Notes: generated from the letters alone by a model not told the origin. Counted from the stretch's first letter, positions 1 through 8,976 are shown. The stretch: DNA of 64,000 bases from JAFLUQ01 sp964537995 (GCA_964537995.1 CAZICW010000003.1:1-64000); one strand, 5' to 3'. A program made the numbers and translations.

Positions 1-19
1 GGGGACATCTGCGCTTAGG

Positions 20-1642
20 TTATATTTCAAAGTAAAATTCCACGCCGTCGTCGGTATTTCTGAAGCCGCATACCCCTCCGTGCAGCTCGACGCATTTACG
101 GACTATTGCCAATCCGAGACCGCTGCCGCCGTAAGAACGGGTATGGGCCTTGTCAAGCTTATAAAAGCTCTCCCAGATGCGCTCGGCGCTCTTTTCGGGA
201 ATCGGCGCGCCGCTGTTAAATACACTAAAGCGCACCTTGTCTGCGTGTTTTGTCAGAGAAACCTTAATAATTCCGCGCTCGTCAACATGGTTTATCGCGT
301 TTGTGATATAGTTGGTGACTGCCTGTTCCAGCGCCATTTCATCGCCCATGACCGTAATCTTTTCTTCCGTATCCGATACAATCGACACTCCGCGCTGCTT
401 CGCGAGGATAGCGCTGTTACGCACAATGCTCCCGACAAGCGCACTGAGGTCAACCTCCGTTTTTTCGCCGCTCTGTACGGCTTCAAGCTCGGTTATGGTA
501 ATGAACTGACGTATGATTTTGTTCATACGGTTGGCTTCGTCGATAATAACGTCGCAGTAAAAGGCGCGATCCTCCTCCGTGCCGGCAATGTTTGCGCGCA
601 GTCCCTCGGCATAGCTTGAAATGAGCGCGAGAGGTGTTTTGATTTCATGAGAGGCGTTGGCGATAAATTCCTTACGCATTTTATCAATTGAGGTTTTCAG
701 CTCAATGTCCTTCTCAAGTCGGGCGTTGCTTTCCTTCAATTCGCAAATTGTCTTTTCAAGGCAGTCGCTGAGCGTGTTTATGCTTTCTCCGAGATCGCCT
801 ATTTCGTCATTGCGGCGGCCGTTATAGCGACGCGAAAAATTCTGCTGCGACATATCCCGCGCAATTTCCGTGATTTCGCGTATGGGCTTTGTAAGCTTAC
901 CGGAAACGATAAATATAATTATGAGACTCAGAAGCAGCGCCGCGGCGCCGATAAATAAAAGCAACTCATTCGCCGTTTTCGCCGATTCGGCAATTGAAGT
1001 TACCGGCGTGCGCATATACAGAATATAACCGTTGTTCAGCTTGGCGACAAGATGAATAAAGCTCGCGCCAAGGTGTCTGTTCGTCAGCTCATCAATATTG
1101 TATTCTCCGACGGACAGCTTTTCAATGGCGTTTTTAACCGTATATTCAATATTATATTCGGGTTCGCCGCGGCTACCTTTCCCGTCGTTCGGAGGGGCAT
1201 ATCTGTCCGCGCCGTCTTTATCCGTTGCTTCGGCGGAGGAGGGAGAAGCGCCGCTCGGTCTTTCGTCGGGCTGTAATTCTCCGTTTCCGGCTCCGGCGGG
1301 CGGGGAATTTCTGCGGGGCTGACCCTTGGGCTTTTCCGGAATATCATTTGCGTTCGCCATAGAGGAAAAAACTTCCGTTCCCTCCGCGTCGGAAATATAG
1401 ACGTATATATCCTTCGTGGAATATATGCTTTCCAGATCAATGGAATCTATTTCGGCGTCATCGGTGAAAAATTTATCAATCGTTTCATACGCGTCAACCA
1501 GCATCGCCCGCTTGTCTCTGAGATAAATTTTGTCAAGAAGGATACTGTTCGCGGCTGCTATTCCGACAATTATAACCATAACTATCGTCGCAAAAATTAT
1601 GCTGAACCTTAGCTGTATACTCAAACGCGGCTTCTTTTTCAT
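20..1642 (-). CDS. Two-component sensor histidine kinase
   Basis: Membrane sensor kinase that would autophosphorylate and pass phosphate to the response regulator encoded 17 bp upstream. Visible order: membrane segment about residues 12-35, extracytoplasmic sensor region about 36-224, second membrane segment about 226-247, HAMP region about 248-300, then the HisKA domain with the SHEIKTPL H-box (His332) and a HATPase domain with an N box (NYITNAINH) and a GSGLGLAIV G2 box. The sensor region carries an unusual low-complexity insert rich in Pro, Gly, Asp and Ser at about 101-160. The ATG start fits the architecture, and the stop lies at the window edge. The ligand is unknown. Family call is secure; the pathway controlled is not visible. 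Confidence 0.95.
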   Translation of the reverse strand: MKKKPRLSIQLRFSIIFATIVMVIIVGIAAANSILLDKIYLRDKRAMLVDAYETIDKFFTDDAEIDSIDLESIYSTKDIYVYISDAEGTEVFSSMANANDIPEKPKGQPRRNSPPAGAGNGELQPDERPSGASPSSAEATDKDGADRYAPPNDGKGSRGEPEYNIEYTVKNAIEKLSVGEYNIDELTNRHLGASFIHLVAKLNNGYILYMRTPVTSIAESAKTANELLLFIGAAALLLSLIIIFIVSGKLTKPIREITEIARDMSQQNFSRRYNGRRNDEIGDLGESINTLSDCLEKTICELKESNARLEKDIELKTSIDKMRKEFIANASHEIKTPLALISSYAEGLRANIAGTEEDRAFYCDVIIDEANRMNKIIRQFITITELEAVQSGEKTEVDLSALVGSIVRNSAILAKQRGVSIVSDTEEKITVMGDEMALEQAVTNYITNAINHVDERGIIKVSLTKHADKVRFSVFNSGAPIPEKSAERIWESFYKLDKAHTRSYGGSGLGLAIVRKCVELHGGVCGFRNTDDGVEFYFEI

Positions 1643-1659
1643 AATTCGTTATCTCATTT

Positions 1660-2370
1660 CTATTTTTGGAATCTGTATCCCACCCCTCTGACCGTTTGAA
1701 GCCTGTCGCCGTATGGGGCAAGCTTACGGCGCAGCTTCGTCATATGAGTATCAATGGTTCTTGCGTTGCCGTAGTAATCGTAATTCCAAACATTATCCAA
1801 AATTTTTTCGCGGCTGAGCGTTTGCCCGCAGTTTCTCACAAGATAGAGCAGCAAATCGTATTCCTTCAGGCTAAGGTACACCTCTTTGCCGTCAACAAAC
1901 ACGGAGTGCGCCTTCGGATCGATTCTTATGCCGTCAAGCTCAATTACGTCTCCTCCGTCTCCGCTGCCGCCGGCGCGACGAAGCAGCCCTTCAACACGCG
2001 CTACAAAAACCCGCGGGGAAAAGGGCTTCACTATATATTCATCCGCGCCCACATCAAAGCCGGTAAGCTCGTCGCTCTCCTGAGAAAGAGCCGTAAGCAT
2101 GATAATCGGCACGGACGAAATGCGGCGTATTTCGCGGCAAAGCTCCCAGCCGCTCATTTCGGGCATCATAATATCCATTACAACAAGACTTATGTCTTTT
2201 TTCCCGTTCAGAAAAATTTCAAGAGCCTGCTTCCCGTCCGAGGCCTCAACGGTTTTGTGACCTGCCGCTTCCAAAAAGTCCTTGATTATCCGTCGCATAC
2301 GAATCTCATCATCAACAACAAGTATTTTCGCGGCTCGATTTACTTCCGAAGCCAAATTCCGCACCCCCAT
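1660..2370 (-). CDS. OmpR/PhoB-family response regulator
   Basis: DNA-binding response regulator, cognate partner of the kinase directly downstream. The receiver domain has the acidic pair Asp20/Asp21, phospho-acceptor Asp66 in VVMDIMMPE, Thr93 and Lys115. A C-terminal winged helix ends in RTIDTHMTKLRRKL and GVGYRFQK, typical of the OmpR group. It follows the lipoprotein gene by 12 bp, so the lipoprotein, regulator and kinase probably form one transcript. The start is uncertain: the first ATG at 2370 has no good ribosome site, whereas a TTG at 2355 sits about 6 bases after GGGGTG and would still give a complete receiver domain. Confidence 0.95.
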   Translation of the reverse strand: MGVRNLASEVNRAAKILVVDDEIRMRRIIKDFLEAAGHKTVEASDGKQALEIFLNGKKDISLVVMDIMMPEMSGWELCREIRRISSVPIIMLTALSQESDELTGFDVGADEYIVKPFSPRVFVARVEGLLRRAGGSGDGGDVIELDGIRIDPKAHSVFVDGKEVYLSLKEYDLLLYLVRNCGQTLSREKILDNVWNYDYYGNARTIDTHMTKLRRKLAPYGDRLQTVRGVGYRFQK

Positions 2371-2382
2371 ATTTTTGTTTGT

Positions 2383-3099
2383 TTATTCGTCAAACATACC
2401 GGAATCCTTTGCGGTGTTATATTCCTCAAGACCATCCTCAATTGCTTCGCTGACCTGAGCCTGCGCGGTCTGAATATCGCCGAGCATCGCGTTCATAAGC
2501 TCGGCGGTGAAAACTGTGCGCTCAACGCCGTCCGAATCCCGCATAAGCTCAACCTGCACCGTCATGGTTTTCATTTCGAGTCCGTCCTCGTTCACAATTT
2601 CCTCCAAAGCGCGGTTGTTGAACTCGCGTGACTCCTCCTCGGAGGTTACTTCGAGGTTCATTATCGCATCAATGTATCTGAGGTTCACCTCGCCGTAAAC
2701 ATAAAGCATATCGGGCGCGGTTATATCGGTTTCGACAAAAATACGGCCGTTCATTGTATAGACGTCGCCGAAACTGTAGCTGAGCTTGGCGAAAAGACTG
2801 TTGTAAAGGGCCTGCTGTGAGGAGTCGGAAAAATCAAAAAGCCCTCGGTCGCTTTCGCGAATATATTCCATCGCGCCTTCATAGTCCAAGGCTTGAAAGC
2901 AATCGAGCATAGCGGCGACGACGGCTTTGTATTCCTCGGCTTCCGCTTCGTCGGTTATTATTTCGCGATCCCGCTCCGAATCAATTGAGGTCTGAACGCT
3001 GTTATCCTGCGCGTCATCGCTGCGGACAGCCTCTTTTTTCCCGCAAGCGGAAAGCATAAGGCAGAGGCAGACACAAACCGCCGTCAATTTTATTTTCAT
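2383..3099 (-). CDS. Predicted lipoprotein upstream of a two-component system
   Basis: Exported lipoprotein of about 238 residues. It has a Lys-rich start, a hydrophobic segment and a lipobox (LSAC) with the lipidation Cys near residue 19, followed by a charged linker. The mature part is acidic, mixed alpha/beta, and may resemble DUF5105-type lipoproteins; that assignment is tentative. The ATG at 3099 is preferred over a TTG at 3111, which almost touches the AAAGGA ribosome site. Position as first gene before the regulator and kinase suggests it is an envelope partner, target or feedback input of that system. This role is inferred from context only. Confidence 0.8.
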   Translation of the reverse strand: MKIKLTAVCVCLCLMLSACGKKEAVRSDDAQDNSVQTSIDSERDREIITDEAEAEEYKAVVAAMLDCFQALDYEGAMEYIRESDRGLFDFSDSSQQALYNSLFAKLSYSFGDVYTMNGRIFVETDITAPDMLYVYGEVNLRYIDAIMNLEVTSEEESREFNNRALEEIVNEDGLEMKTMTVQVELMRDSDGVERTVFTAELMNAMLGDIQTAQAQVSEAIEDGLEEYNTAKDSGMFDE

Positions 3100-3126
3100 A
3101 GTATATAACAAATCCTTTCATTTTTA

Positions 3127-3155
3127 AGAAATGTGGCCTGTCAAGCCACATTTCT
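3127..3155 (-). terminator. Hairpin between lectin gene and lipoprotein gene
   Basis: A perfect 11-bp inverted repeat, AGAAATGTGGC / GCCACATTTCT, with a 7-base loop. It lies 12 bp after the stop of the lectin gene and before the lipoprotein start. On the minus strand it is followed by TTAAAAAT rather than a solid T-tract, so it may be a weak terminator or attenuator. Confidence 0.55.
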
Positions 3156-3166
3156 CCGCAAAATAA

Positions 3167-4093
3167 TTACACTTCCACAAGCTCAAAGAGCTGAATCCCG
3201 TCCGCGCCGAGTTCGTCCTGAACGACAGAGCCGTCGTCGCGCAGCGTGGCGTACATAAGCGAATGCTGCGGTATGATATAGAATTTGCCGTCGCCCGCGT
3301 CAAGGAACTGAAATCGCTGATTTAAGCCGTTATTTGCCGTATAGGAAAGGAAAGCGCTTCCGACATTGCTGTTGTTGCCGCTTACGTCTATGCCAAGCCC
3401 CGTCCGCACATTCACGGCCTTGTAAATATCATTGCCTGTGTTGCGCATGAGCCAAACCTGTTCGGTTTTGGTTTCGTCATATTCGACGGCTTCGAGAGCC
3501 GCGCCGTTGTTATCCGCCGAAGGCGCAAGCACCTTGGTTGTTCCCGCGACACGGATAACGCAGTTTTTGGGCATAGTTTCCGCACCGTCTGTAAGATAGC
3601 TTATGTCGAAAATCTGACGGGAGGAATTTTCGTCGGTTTTTTCGCACTGGGCGGCAAGACGGTTCTGAACGGTGAGATAAAGCTCGGAATTGGCGTTTTT
3701 GATATAATATCCGCCGCCCTTCGCTTCTTCAAAATACCAAAGCTGATTTTTTGTTCCGCTGTAGGCGTATTGGATAAGAGTTTTATCCTTGTCTGTAGAG
3801 GAAGCCGGAACGTCAAGATTTTTGCTGCTGCGCTTGTTTATTATCTCGTAAGCTCCGTCCTCTCCCCTTATTATGAGCCAGACCTCGTCGTCAAGCCCGT
3901 TCCAGTGATCGGAGACATAGATGCGATCGTTATCGTTAAGAGCCATATCGGTACAGATGCCTGTATCCGAGTCGCGCAGCGCAATGCGGTAATAGCCGCC
4001 GCTGACAAAGCCGTCGCCGTCGTCGGCGGACGCAAAGGGAAGCGCGGAAAGCATAAGCACAGCCGCCATAAATACAGTCAAAACCTTTTTCAT
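3167..4093 (-). CDS. Secreted protein with two ricin-type beta-trefoil domains
   Basis: Secreted carbohydrate-binding protein of 308 residues. A signal peptide runs to about residue 23 (cleavage near ASA). Two consecutive ricin-like beta-trefoil modules occupy about 25-165 and 170-308; the repeating Q/E-x-W/F motifs are visible as DEVW, NQLW, RQIF, EQVW and NQRF. No catalytic domain is attached, so it is a stand-alone lectin or a non-catalytic partner of cell-surface enzymes. The ATG at 4093 is chosen because GAAGGAG lies just before it and the signal peptide begins there; a longer frame to 4171 would run through the promoter. It has its own strong promoter and probably forms a monocistronic unit. 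Confidence 0.85.
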   Translation of the reverse strand: MKKVLTVFMAAVLMLSALPFASADDGDGFVSGGYYRIALRDSDTGICTDMALNDNDRIYVSDHWNGLDDEVWLIIRGEDGAYEIINKRSSKNLDVPASSTDKDKTLIQYAYSGTKNQLWYFEEAKGGGYYIKNANSELYLTVQNRLAAQCEKTDENSSRQIFDISYLTDGAETMPKNCVIRVAGTTKVLAPSADNNGAALEAVEYDETKTEQVWLMRNTGNDIYKAVNVRTGLGIDVSGNNSNVGSAFLSYTANNGLNQRFQFLDAGDGKFYIIPQHSLMYATLRDDGSVVQDELGADGIQLFELVEV

Positions 4094-4142
4094 ATTCTTT
4101 TCTCCTTCTATAAATATGTACAATAATCTGACGCACAAATGA

Positions 4143-4171
4143 ATTATACTATAATTTCTACGGCTTGTCAA
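4143..4171 (-). promoter_or_regulatory. Perfect SigA-type promoter of the lectin gene
   Basis: Minus strand TTGACA (4166-4171), 17-bp spacer, TATAAT (4143-4148): an exact match to the vegetative consensus. The -35 box begins only a few bases after the dacA stop codon. It gives a leader of roughly 40 bases to the ATG at 4093. Confidence 0.9.
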
Positions 4172-4174
4172 GCC

Positions 4175-5527
4175 TTATTCAAGGCTGTTTTCATAGTCTT
4201 CGGTTTTCTTCGCCCTCATTTCCGCTTCGCGCCTCCGCCGCGCGCGCTGACGGCGTTCGCGTTCAATTCTGCGTTTGCGGCGGTTTATGAGAATATAGAT
4301 AATCAAAACAGCCAAAACCAATATGCCTAAAATGAAGAACGGCGACGTCACAACCGAAAAAAACATTCCGCCGATATATGAAAAAATGTCGAATTTATAG
4401 TCCTTGTCCGTGACAAGCTTAACCGACCCCACAGATTCGCCGTTGATAAAATATTCGCACTCCCCTACCGCGTCGCCTTTATTCACCGGAGCCTTGATAT
4501 AGTCCGGCATATGTGCCTCATAGGTTTCCTCGGTGATTTCCTCGTCGGCGCGGTAAATAACATAGAGGTTTTCCTCGGCTTCAAGCAAAACCTGGGAAGC
4601 GCGCTTGGCATATTTTATCGGAATCTGCTCCAATAGCGTACCCTTTTTTACAATTATCCTCGTTCTGTAATTTTCAAACGCCGTGGTGAAAAAGTTTTTG
4701 CAGTCTATGTAGCCTTGTGCCTTTCCGTCAACGGTTTGTGAGCCGAAGGTAAGGGCGAGCAGCTCCATATCGTTGCTTTTCGCCGCTTCAACAAGGCAGC
4801 TTCCCGCCTCCGCGGTATAGCCCGCCTTGATTCCTATGGCATTGCTGTAGTAATAGTCTGAGCGCTTCACGCGGCAGACCATATAGTTTGTGTTGACAAG
4901 GCTGCGCGGCTCTTTATACTTTTCGGTAGGCTGGATTTCGTACCGGTCGGTGCCGACAATTTCACGGAAGTCGTCGTTCCGCATGGCATATACGGAGAGC
5001 GTTGCCATGTCGCGTACTGTTGTATAGGTTCTGTCGTCATGCTCTCCGTGAGTGTTGGAAAAGTTTGTGCCGTTCATGCCCAGCTCCTTCGCTTTGGCAT
5101 TCATAAGCTCCACAAATTCGCTGACGCTTCCGCTGACGGCTTCGGCAAGGACATTTGTCGCGTCGGCGGCGGAAGCAAGCATGGCTCCGTAGAGAAGCTG
5201 GCGTACCGTAAAGGTTTCGCCGGGCATTATATCCATTGACGTTACGCCGTCAGGTACGGCGGCAAGAGCGGCGTCGCTCGCGGTCGCCTCATCCTCAAGG
5301 CTGCAGTTTTCAAGAGCCAGAATCGCCGTCATTATCTTTACCGTACTGGCGGGATATATTTTTTCGTCGGCGTTTTTCTCATAAAGAACCCTGCCCGTGT
5401 TCATATCCACAAGCATGGCGTAGGGTGAAAGAGCGGAGAACGTCGCCGCGTCTCCGCTCTCGGCTGCCGCGCAGACCGAAGCGGACAAAAGCGCGGCAAT
5501 CAGAAAGAGAGAGATTATTTTTTTCAC
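4175..5527 (-). CDS. dacA: D-alanyl-D-alanine carboxypeptidase (peptidase S11)
   Basis: Low-molecular-weight penicillin-binding protein that trims the terminal D-Ala from peptidoglycan stem peptides outside the membrane. Features: signal sequence, acylation motif SxxK in YPASTVKIM, second motif SAADATNV (SxN-like), KTG-like KAG motif in IGIKAGYTAEAG, a C-terminal PBP5-like beta domain, and a C-terminal membrane anchor followed by an Arg/Lys-rich tail. A GTG start at 5527 is preferred: GAAAGGA precedes it and the signal peptide then starts at once. The upstream ATG at 5566 would overlap ctpA and add an unlikely polar extension. It is the last gene of the ftsEX-M23-ctpA block. Confidence 0.92.
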   Translation of the reverse strand: MKKIISLFLIAALLSASVCAAAESGDAATFSALSPYAMLVDMNTGRVLYEKNADEKIYPASTVKIMTAILALENCSLEDEATASDAALAAVPDGVTSMDIMPGETFTVRQLLYGAMLASAADATNVLAEAVSGSVSEFVELMNAKAKELGMNGTNFSNTHGEHDDRTYTTVRDMATLSVYAMRNDDFREIVGTDRYEIQPTEKYKEPRSLVNTNYMVCRVKRSDYYYSNAIGIKAGYTAEAGSCLVEAAKSNDMELLALTFGSQTVDGKAQGYIDCKNFFTTAFENYRTRIIVKKGTLLEQIPIKYAKRASQVLLEAEENLYVIYRADEEITEETYEAHMPDYIKAPVNKGDAVGECEYFINGESVGSVKLVTDKDYKFDIFSYIGGMFFSVVTSPFFILGILVLAVLIIYILINRRKRRIERERRQRARRRREAEMRAKKTEDYENSLE

Positions 5528-5540
5528 ATTGTTTTTCCTT

Positions 5541-6728
5541 TCACTCTTCGGGGTTAAGTTCTTCAATCGCCCTGCTTAGAGGAAGATCCTCCTCCGAATC
5601 AAAGACGATGTTTCCGTATTCGTCAGCCGTCGCGTTGCTTGCGATTTCTATGTCGGGAGTTACGGCTTCATTAAGCCATATTCCGTCGGGACGGTAGTTT
5701 TTATAGCCCGTAATTTTGATAAGCTCGCTGTCCTCGGAGGAGCCGAGAGAATATATAAGCTGACTTACGCCCTTACCATAGGTTTTTTCGCCTATTATAA
5801 CGCCTCTGCCGCGCGCCTGAATACAGCCCGCGACAATTTCGCTTGCCGACGCGGAGCCGCCGTCCACAAGCACCGCAAGCGGAAGCCCGCACGAACCGTC
5901 GGACGCCTTGTATTCTCTGCGTTTGCCGTCCTTATCCTCCGTATACATTATCAGTCCGTCATCCAAAAATATGTCGCACACATCAACCGCGGCGTCCAAA
6001 TCTCCGCCCGGATTTTCGCGCAAATCCAGAATAACGCCGTTGTATATACCGTCGGCATCCTTCAATATTTCGGTCATTTCCGCCGCCGATTCCGTCGAGA
6101 AGCCCGTGCAGCGCAAATAAATCAGATTGTCTCCGACAACTCTCTGCTCTATTCTGTAGAGATTGATTTCCTCTCGCCGCATTGTCAGGCTCAGAAGCTC
6201 ATCTCCCCTGCGGACAACCATTTCAAGCTCCGTCCCGACGGGATTTTCCATATCCGTACCCTTCATACGGTTCACGGCATCGTCCATGCTTTCGCTGTCG
6301 TATGAAACTCCGTCAATCGACACAATCACATCGCCGCTTTTCAGTCCCGCCTTTTTCGCGGGACTGCCGTCATAGGCGGAGAGTACGACGATTTCCTTGG
6401 CGGAAGTATCCGCGTAAATTTCTATACCGACTCCGACATACGAGCCTTCGACAGCATTCATAAGGCTTTGCGCGCTTTCGCTGTCGTAGTAAACGGAGTA
6501 CGGGTCACCGATGCCGGCAACGTAAGCGCTTATTGCGGCATTTTCGGCTTCGTCGCGATCGTAATCGCCGATATACTTGCTGTCGATTATGCCGACGACA
6601 GTACGCAAGCGGCTGAGACTTCCCGCGCTCGGGGAAACCCCGATACAGCCGAGGGCAAGTGTAAACACTACGCAGGTCACGGAAAACGTGATAAGCACCG
6701 CAAAAACAATTTTAGACTTATTGCTCAT
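5541..6728 (-). CDS. ctpA: C-terminal processing peptidase (S41 family) with PDZ domain
   Basis: Membrane-anchored serine protease of the CtpA/CtpB type, acting in the cell envelope. It has an N-terminal membrane anchor, a PDZ domain (GVGIEIYADTSAK region, GLKSGDVIVSIDG) and an S41 catalytic core with the Ser in GGSASASEIVAG and the Lys in GEKTYGKG; the substrate-binding stretch ILDLRENPGGDL is also present. The ATG at 6728 follows a GGAG site. Extending upstream to 6848 would translate the structured leader described separately. Tail of 13 bp to dacA. Likely substrates are cell-wall hydrolases or regulators, inferred from neighbours; CtpB-type enzymes also act in sporulation signalling. Confidence 0.92.
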   Translation of the reverse strand: MSNKSKIVFAVLITFSVTCVVFTLALGCIGVSPSAGSLSRLRTVVGIIDSKYIGDYDRDEAENAAISAYVAGIGDPYSVYYDSESAQSLMNAVEGSYVGVGIEIYADTSAKEIVVLSAYDGSPAKKAGLKSGDVIVSIDGVSYDSESMDDAVNRMKGTDMENPVGTELEMVVRRGDELLSLTMRREEINLYRIEQRVVGDNLIYLRCTGFSTESAAEMTEILKDADGIYNGVILDLRENPGGDLDAAVDVCDIFLDDGLIMYTEDKDGKRREYKASDGSCGLPLAVLVDGGSASASEIVAGCIQARGRGVIIGEKTYGKGVSQLIYSLGSSEDSELIKITGYKNYRPDGIWLNEAVTPDIEIASNATADEYGNIVFDSEEDLPLSRAIEELNPEE

Positions 6729-6732
6729 TAAA

Positions 6733-6820
6733 ATCTCCATTCCGCCGCTCCGCGCCGGCTCAAGCGGTAATAAAATCTCTCTTATCCGCGAAGCAGAAAA
6801 TGATAAGAGCTTTTTGCGCA
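6733..6820 (-). ncRNA. Structured leader A before ctpA (candidate H-type pseudoknot)
   Basis: Minus strand. Stem 1: CTCTTATC (6802-6809) with GATAAGAG (6779-6786). A 5-base linker follows stem-1 5' arm, then stem-2 5' arm CTGCTTCGCG (6787-6796), directly abutting the stem-1 3' arm. Stem-2 3' arm CGCGGAGCGG (6745-6754) lies just before the ribosome site. The order 1-2-1-2 is that of an H-type pseudoknot. A homologous leader precedes ymfF at 45331-45415 with the same linker length. No match to a known RNA family is recognised. Confidence 0.6.
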
Positions 6821-6899
6821 GGTATATTTGAAGGTCAAAGTACAGCATAATAGTTTCGCGCGCAATTTAAGAAAGCGCCGATTAGCCCTTAAATGCCGG

Positions 6900-8090
6900 T
6901 TACTTCAGATAATTCAGCGGATTCTGAAGATTGCCGTTATAGCTAACCTCAAAATGGCAGTGCGGACCCGTTGAATTTCCGGTCGAACCCGCCTTGGCTA
7001 TAACCTGACCGCGGGAGACCGTCTGCCCGACGGAAACCAAAAGCTGGCTGTTATGAGCATAGAGGGTCGTGTAGCCGTTACCGTGATTAATCACGACATA
7101 CCTTCCGTAGCTGCCATTATATTTTGCTATTGTGACAACTCCGTCCTCGGCGGCAATTATATCGGAGCCGTAGCTTGCGCCTATGTCTATTCCTCTGTGC
7201 AAAGAATAGCTCCCGCTGAGAGGATGATTTCTGTAGCCGAAGTAGCTGGTTATGCGGCTGCTGCTCGGAACGGGCCACGCGAACTTGCCTCCGCTGTAGG
7301 AGCCGGAATAGCTGTAGGAGCCGGACGCCGCCTGACGGCGGATCTCCTCCTGCGCCTTGCGCTCCTCTTCCTCATATTTTTTTTCAGCCGCGGCATACGC
7401 CTTTGACGCGGCGGCCTCATCCTTGGAAAGGCTGTCTATCAGCGCCTGCTGTTTTTCAAGCATAACCTCTATTTCCTGCCGGCGATAATCAAGACTTACC
7501 TTATCATCCTCTTGCTTGGCGAGAAGAGCTTCCATTTCAGTCTTCGCGTTTTTTATCGTGAGCTGATTTGTGACAAAGCGGTTCAAAACCTCGCGGTCAT
7601 AGCTTATTATACTGCCAACTATTTCAATTTTATTTATAAAATCGCTGAAGCTGTTTGCGCCGAGAAGCACCTCTAAATATGAAACGCTGCCGTTTTCGTA
7701 CATTATTCTCGCACGGGTCTTAAATTCTTCTTTATAGGCTTGCGTGTTGCGTTCTGCTTCGGCAAGCTCATTCTCTTTATTTTCGATTTCTTCCTTGGTA
7801 CCCTCTATCGCCGCCGTCAGCTCCGCCACACTGTCCTCGACAGCGGTGAGATCGTCGTTGAAATCGGTATACTCCGCAACAAGGTCGGCTTTTTGGTCCT
7901 TTATGTCCTGAAGCTCTTTTTTGGCTTCTTCAAGCGCTTCCTTTGCTTCATCGACACTGCTCGCCTTGACGGATATAAGCAACGGATACAGGCATGAAAA
8001 AAGGAAAGCGAGAGCGACGGCAATTGCACATATCATCGCCGCCGTGCGCTTTATTCCGTTCCCTTTGCCGCCGTTATTTTTTTTTGCCAT
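6900..8090 (-). CDS. Coiled-coil M23 peptidoglycan hydrolase (EnvC/PcsB-like)
   Basis: Secreted murein hydrolase or hydrolase activator. Features: N-terminal signal or anchor, a long coiled coil (about residues 40-250) rich in Glu, Lys and Ala, a Ser/Gly/Tyr linker, and a C-terminal M23 LytM domain with HRGIDIG (His and Asp zinc ligands) and GPHCHFEV (HxH). These metal ligands appear intact, so it could be catalytic rather than a degenerate EnvC-type activator. Placement right after ftsEX is the classical arrangement in which FtsX contacts the coiled coil and ATP hydrolysis by FtsE unlocks the hydrolase at the septum. A GGGAGG site supports the ATG at 8090. Confidence 0.92.
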   Translation of the reverse strand: MAKKNNGGKGNGIKRTAAMICAIAVALAFLFSCLYPLLISVKASSVDEAKEALEEAKKELQDIKDQKADLVAEYTDFNDDLTAVEDSVAELTAAIEGTKEEIENKENELAEAERNTQAYKEEFKTRARIMYENGSVSYLEVLLGANSFSDFINKIEIVGSIISYDREVLNRFVTNQLTIKNAKTEMEALLAKQEDDKVSLDYRRQEIEVMLEKQQALIDSLSKDEAAASKAYAAAEKKYEEEERKAQEEIRRQAASGSYSYSGSYSGGKFAWPVPSSSRITSYFGYRNHPLSGSYSLHRGIDIGASYGSDIIAAEDGVVTIAKYNGSYGRYVVINHGNGYTTLYAHNSQLLVSVGQTVSRGQVIAKAGSTGNSTGPHCHFEVSYNGNLQNPLNYLK

Positions 8091-8106
8091 AGCGTTCAGC
8101 CTCCCG

Positions 8107-8976
8107 TCAAACCTTGAGATGACGCTTCACCGCCGTGCGGCTTCCGAATGCGCCCATTACAATTCCGAGAAGCAGCAGCCCGCCGACAAGCGGAAGAGCT
8201 ACCTCACTGAAGCTGTAAAGAGAAAACATATTGAGAATGTCGGCAGTCTGTTCAACCGCCGCGGTATAGCCGAAAGCTATTGCCGTAATCGCTATCGCGG
8301 CGCCCACAACGCCCACCGTTATTCCCTCAAGCATAAAGGGACGGCGAATGAAGCTGTCGGTTGCGCCGACAAATTTCATTATATGTATCTCTTCCTCGCG
8401 GGAGTTGACGCTGATTTTTATCGTATTCTGAATTATAAACACCGCGGACATAAGCAAAATCAGCATTGCGATGAGGCTGCCGATTCTTATGAGATTTGTG
8501 ACGTTAACAACCTTGCGTATTGTATCCTGACTGTTGCGAACCCACGCAACGCCGCTGATCGCCTCCATTTGAGCCGCGGTTTCATCGGCAAGAGTTAAAT
8601 CCGAAAGAGTAACCCTCACGCTGGAGCGGAGTATGCCTTCGCCCTCCATACCCGCAAGCGCGTCACCGTATTCCCCGAGCTGCTCGCGGTAACGCTCAAA
8701 GGCTTCGGTTTTGCTTTCAAAATCAGCGGTTTCAACATTGTCAAGCGCGGAAATTTCCTTCAAAATGCGTTCCTCGTTAAGTTCCGTCATGTTTTCTTCA
8801 ATAAAGGCGGAAAGCTCGCATTGCTCGGAAATTTGCCCGACGATATAATTTATATTAAAACTGAACAGCAAAAATACGCCGAAAAGCAACAGACAGCAGG
8901 CAATTGTTATAATTGACGCAATTGTCATAACCGCGTTTTTACCGAGGGAAGCAAACGCCGTTTTAAGAGAGTACAT
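8107..8976 (-). CDS. ftsX: Cell division protein FtsX
   Basis: Integral membrane subunit of the FtsEX complex. One N-terminal transmembrane helix, a large extracytoplasmic loop (about 45-165) containing the hydrolase-binding region, and three C-terminal helices typical of FtsX/MacB permeases. The chosen ATG at 8976 gives the usual start MYSLKTAF and overlaps the 3' end of ftsE by 14 bp, indicating translational coupling. The longer frame to 9027 is an extension inside ftsE. Together with FtsE it transmits cytoplasmic ATPase cycles to the downstream M23 protein. Confidence 0.93.
   Translation of the reverse strand: MYSLKTAFASLGKNAVMTIASIITIACCLLLFGVFLLFSFNINYIVGQISEQCELSAFIEENMTELNEERILKEISALDNVETADFESKTEAFERYREQLGEYGDALAGMEGEGILRSSVRVTLSDLTLADETAAQMEAISGVAWVRNSQDTIRKVVNVTNLIRIGSLIAMLILLMSAVFIIQNTIKISVNSREEEIHIMKFVGATDSFIRRPFMLEGITVGVVGAAIAITAIAFGYTAAVEQTADILNMFSLYSFSEVALPLVGGLLLLGIVMGAFGSRTAVKRHLKV

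Noticed and set aside
3127..3155. Promoter for the lipoprotein operon using TTGACA inside the hairpin
   Set aside because: A TTGACA occurs on the minus strand, but no -10 box lies at 16-18 bp.
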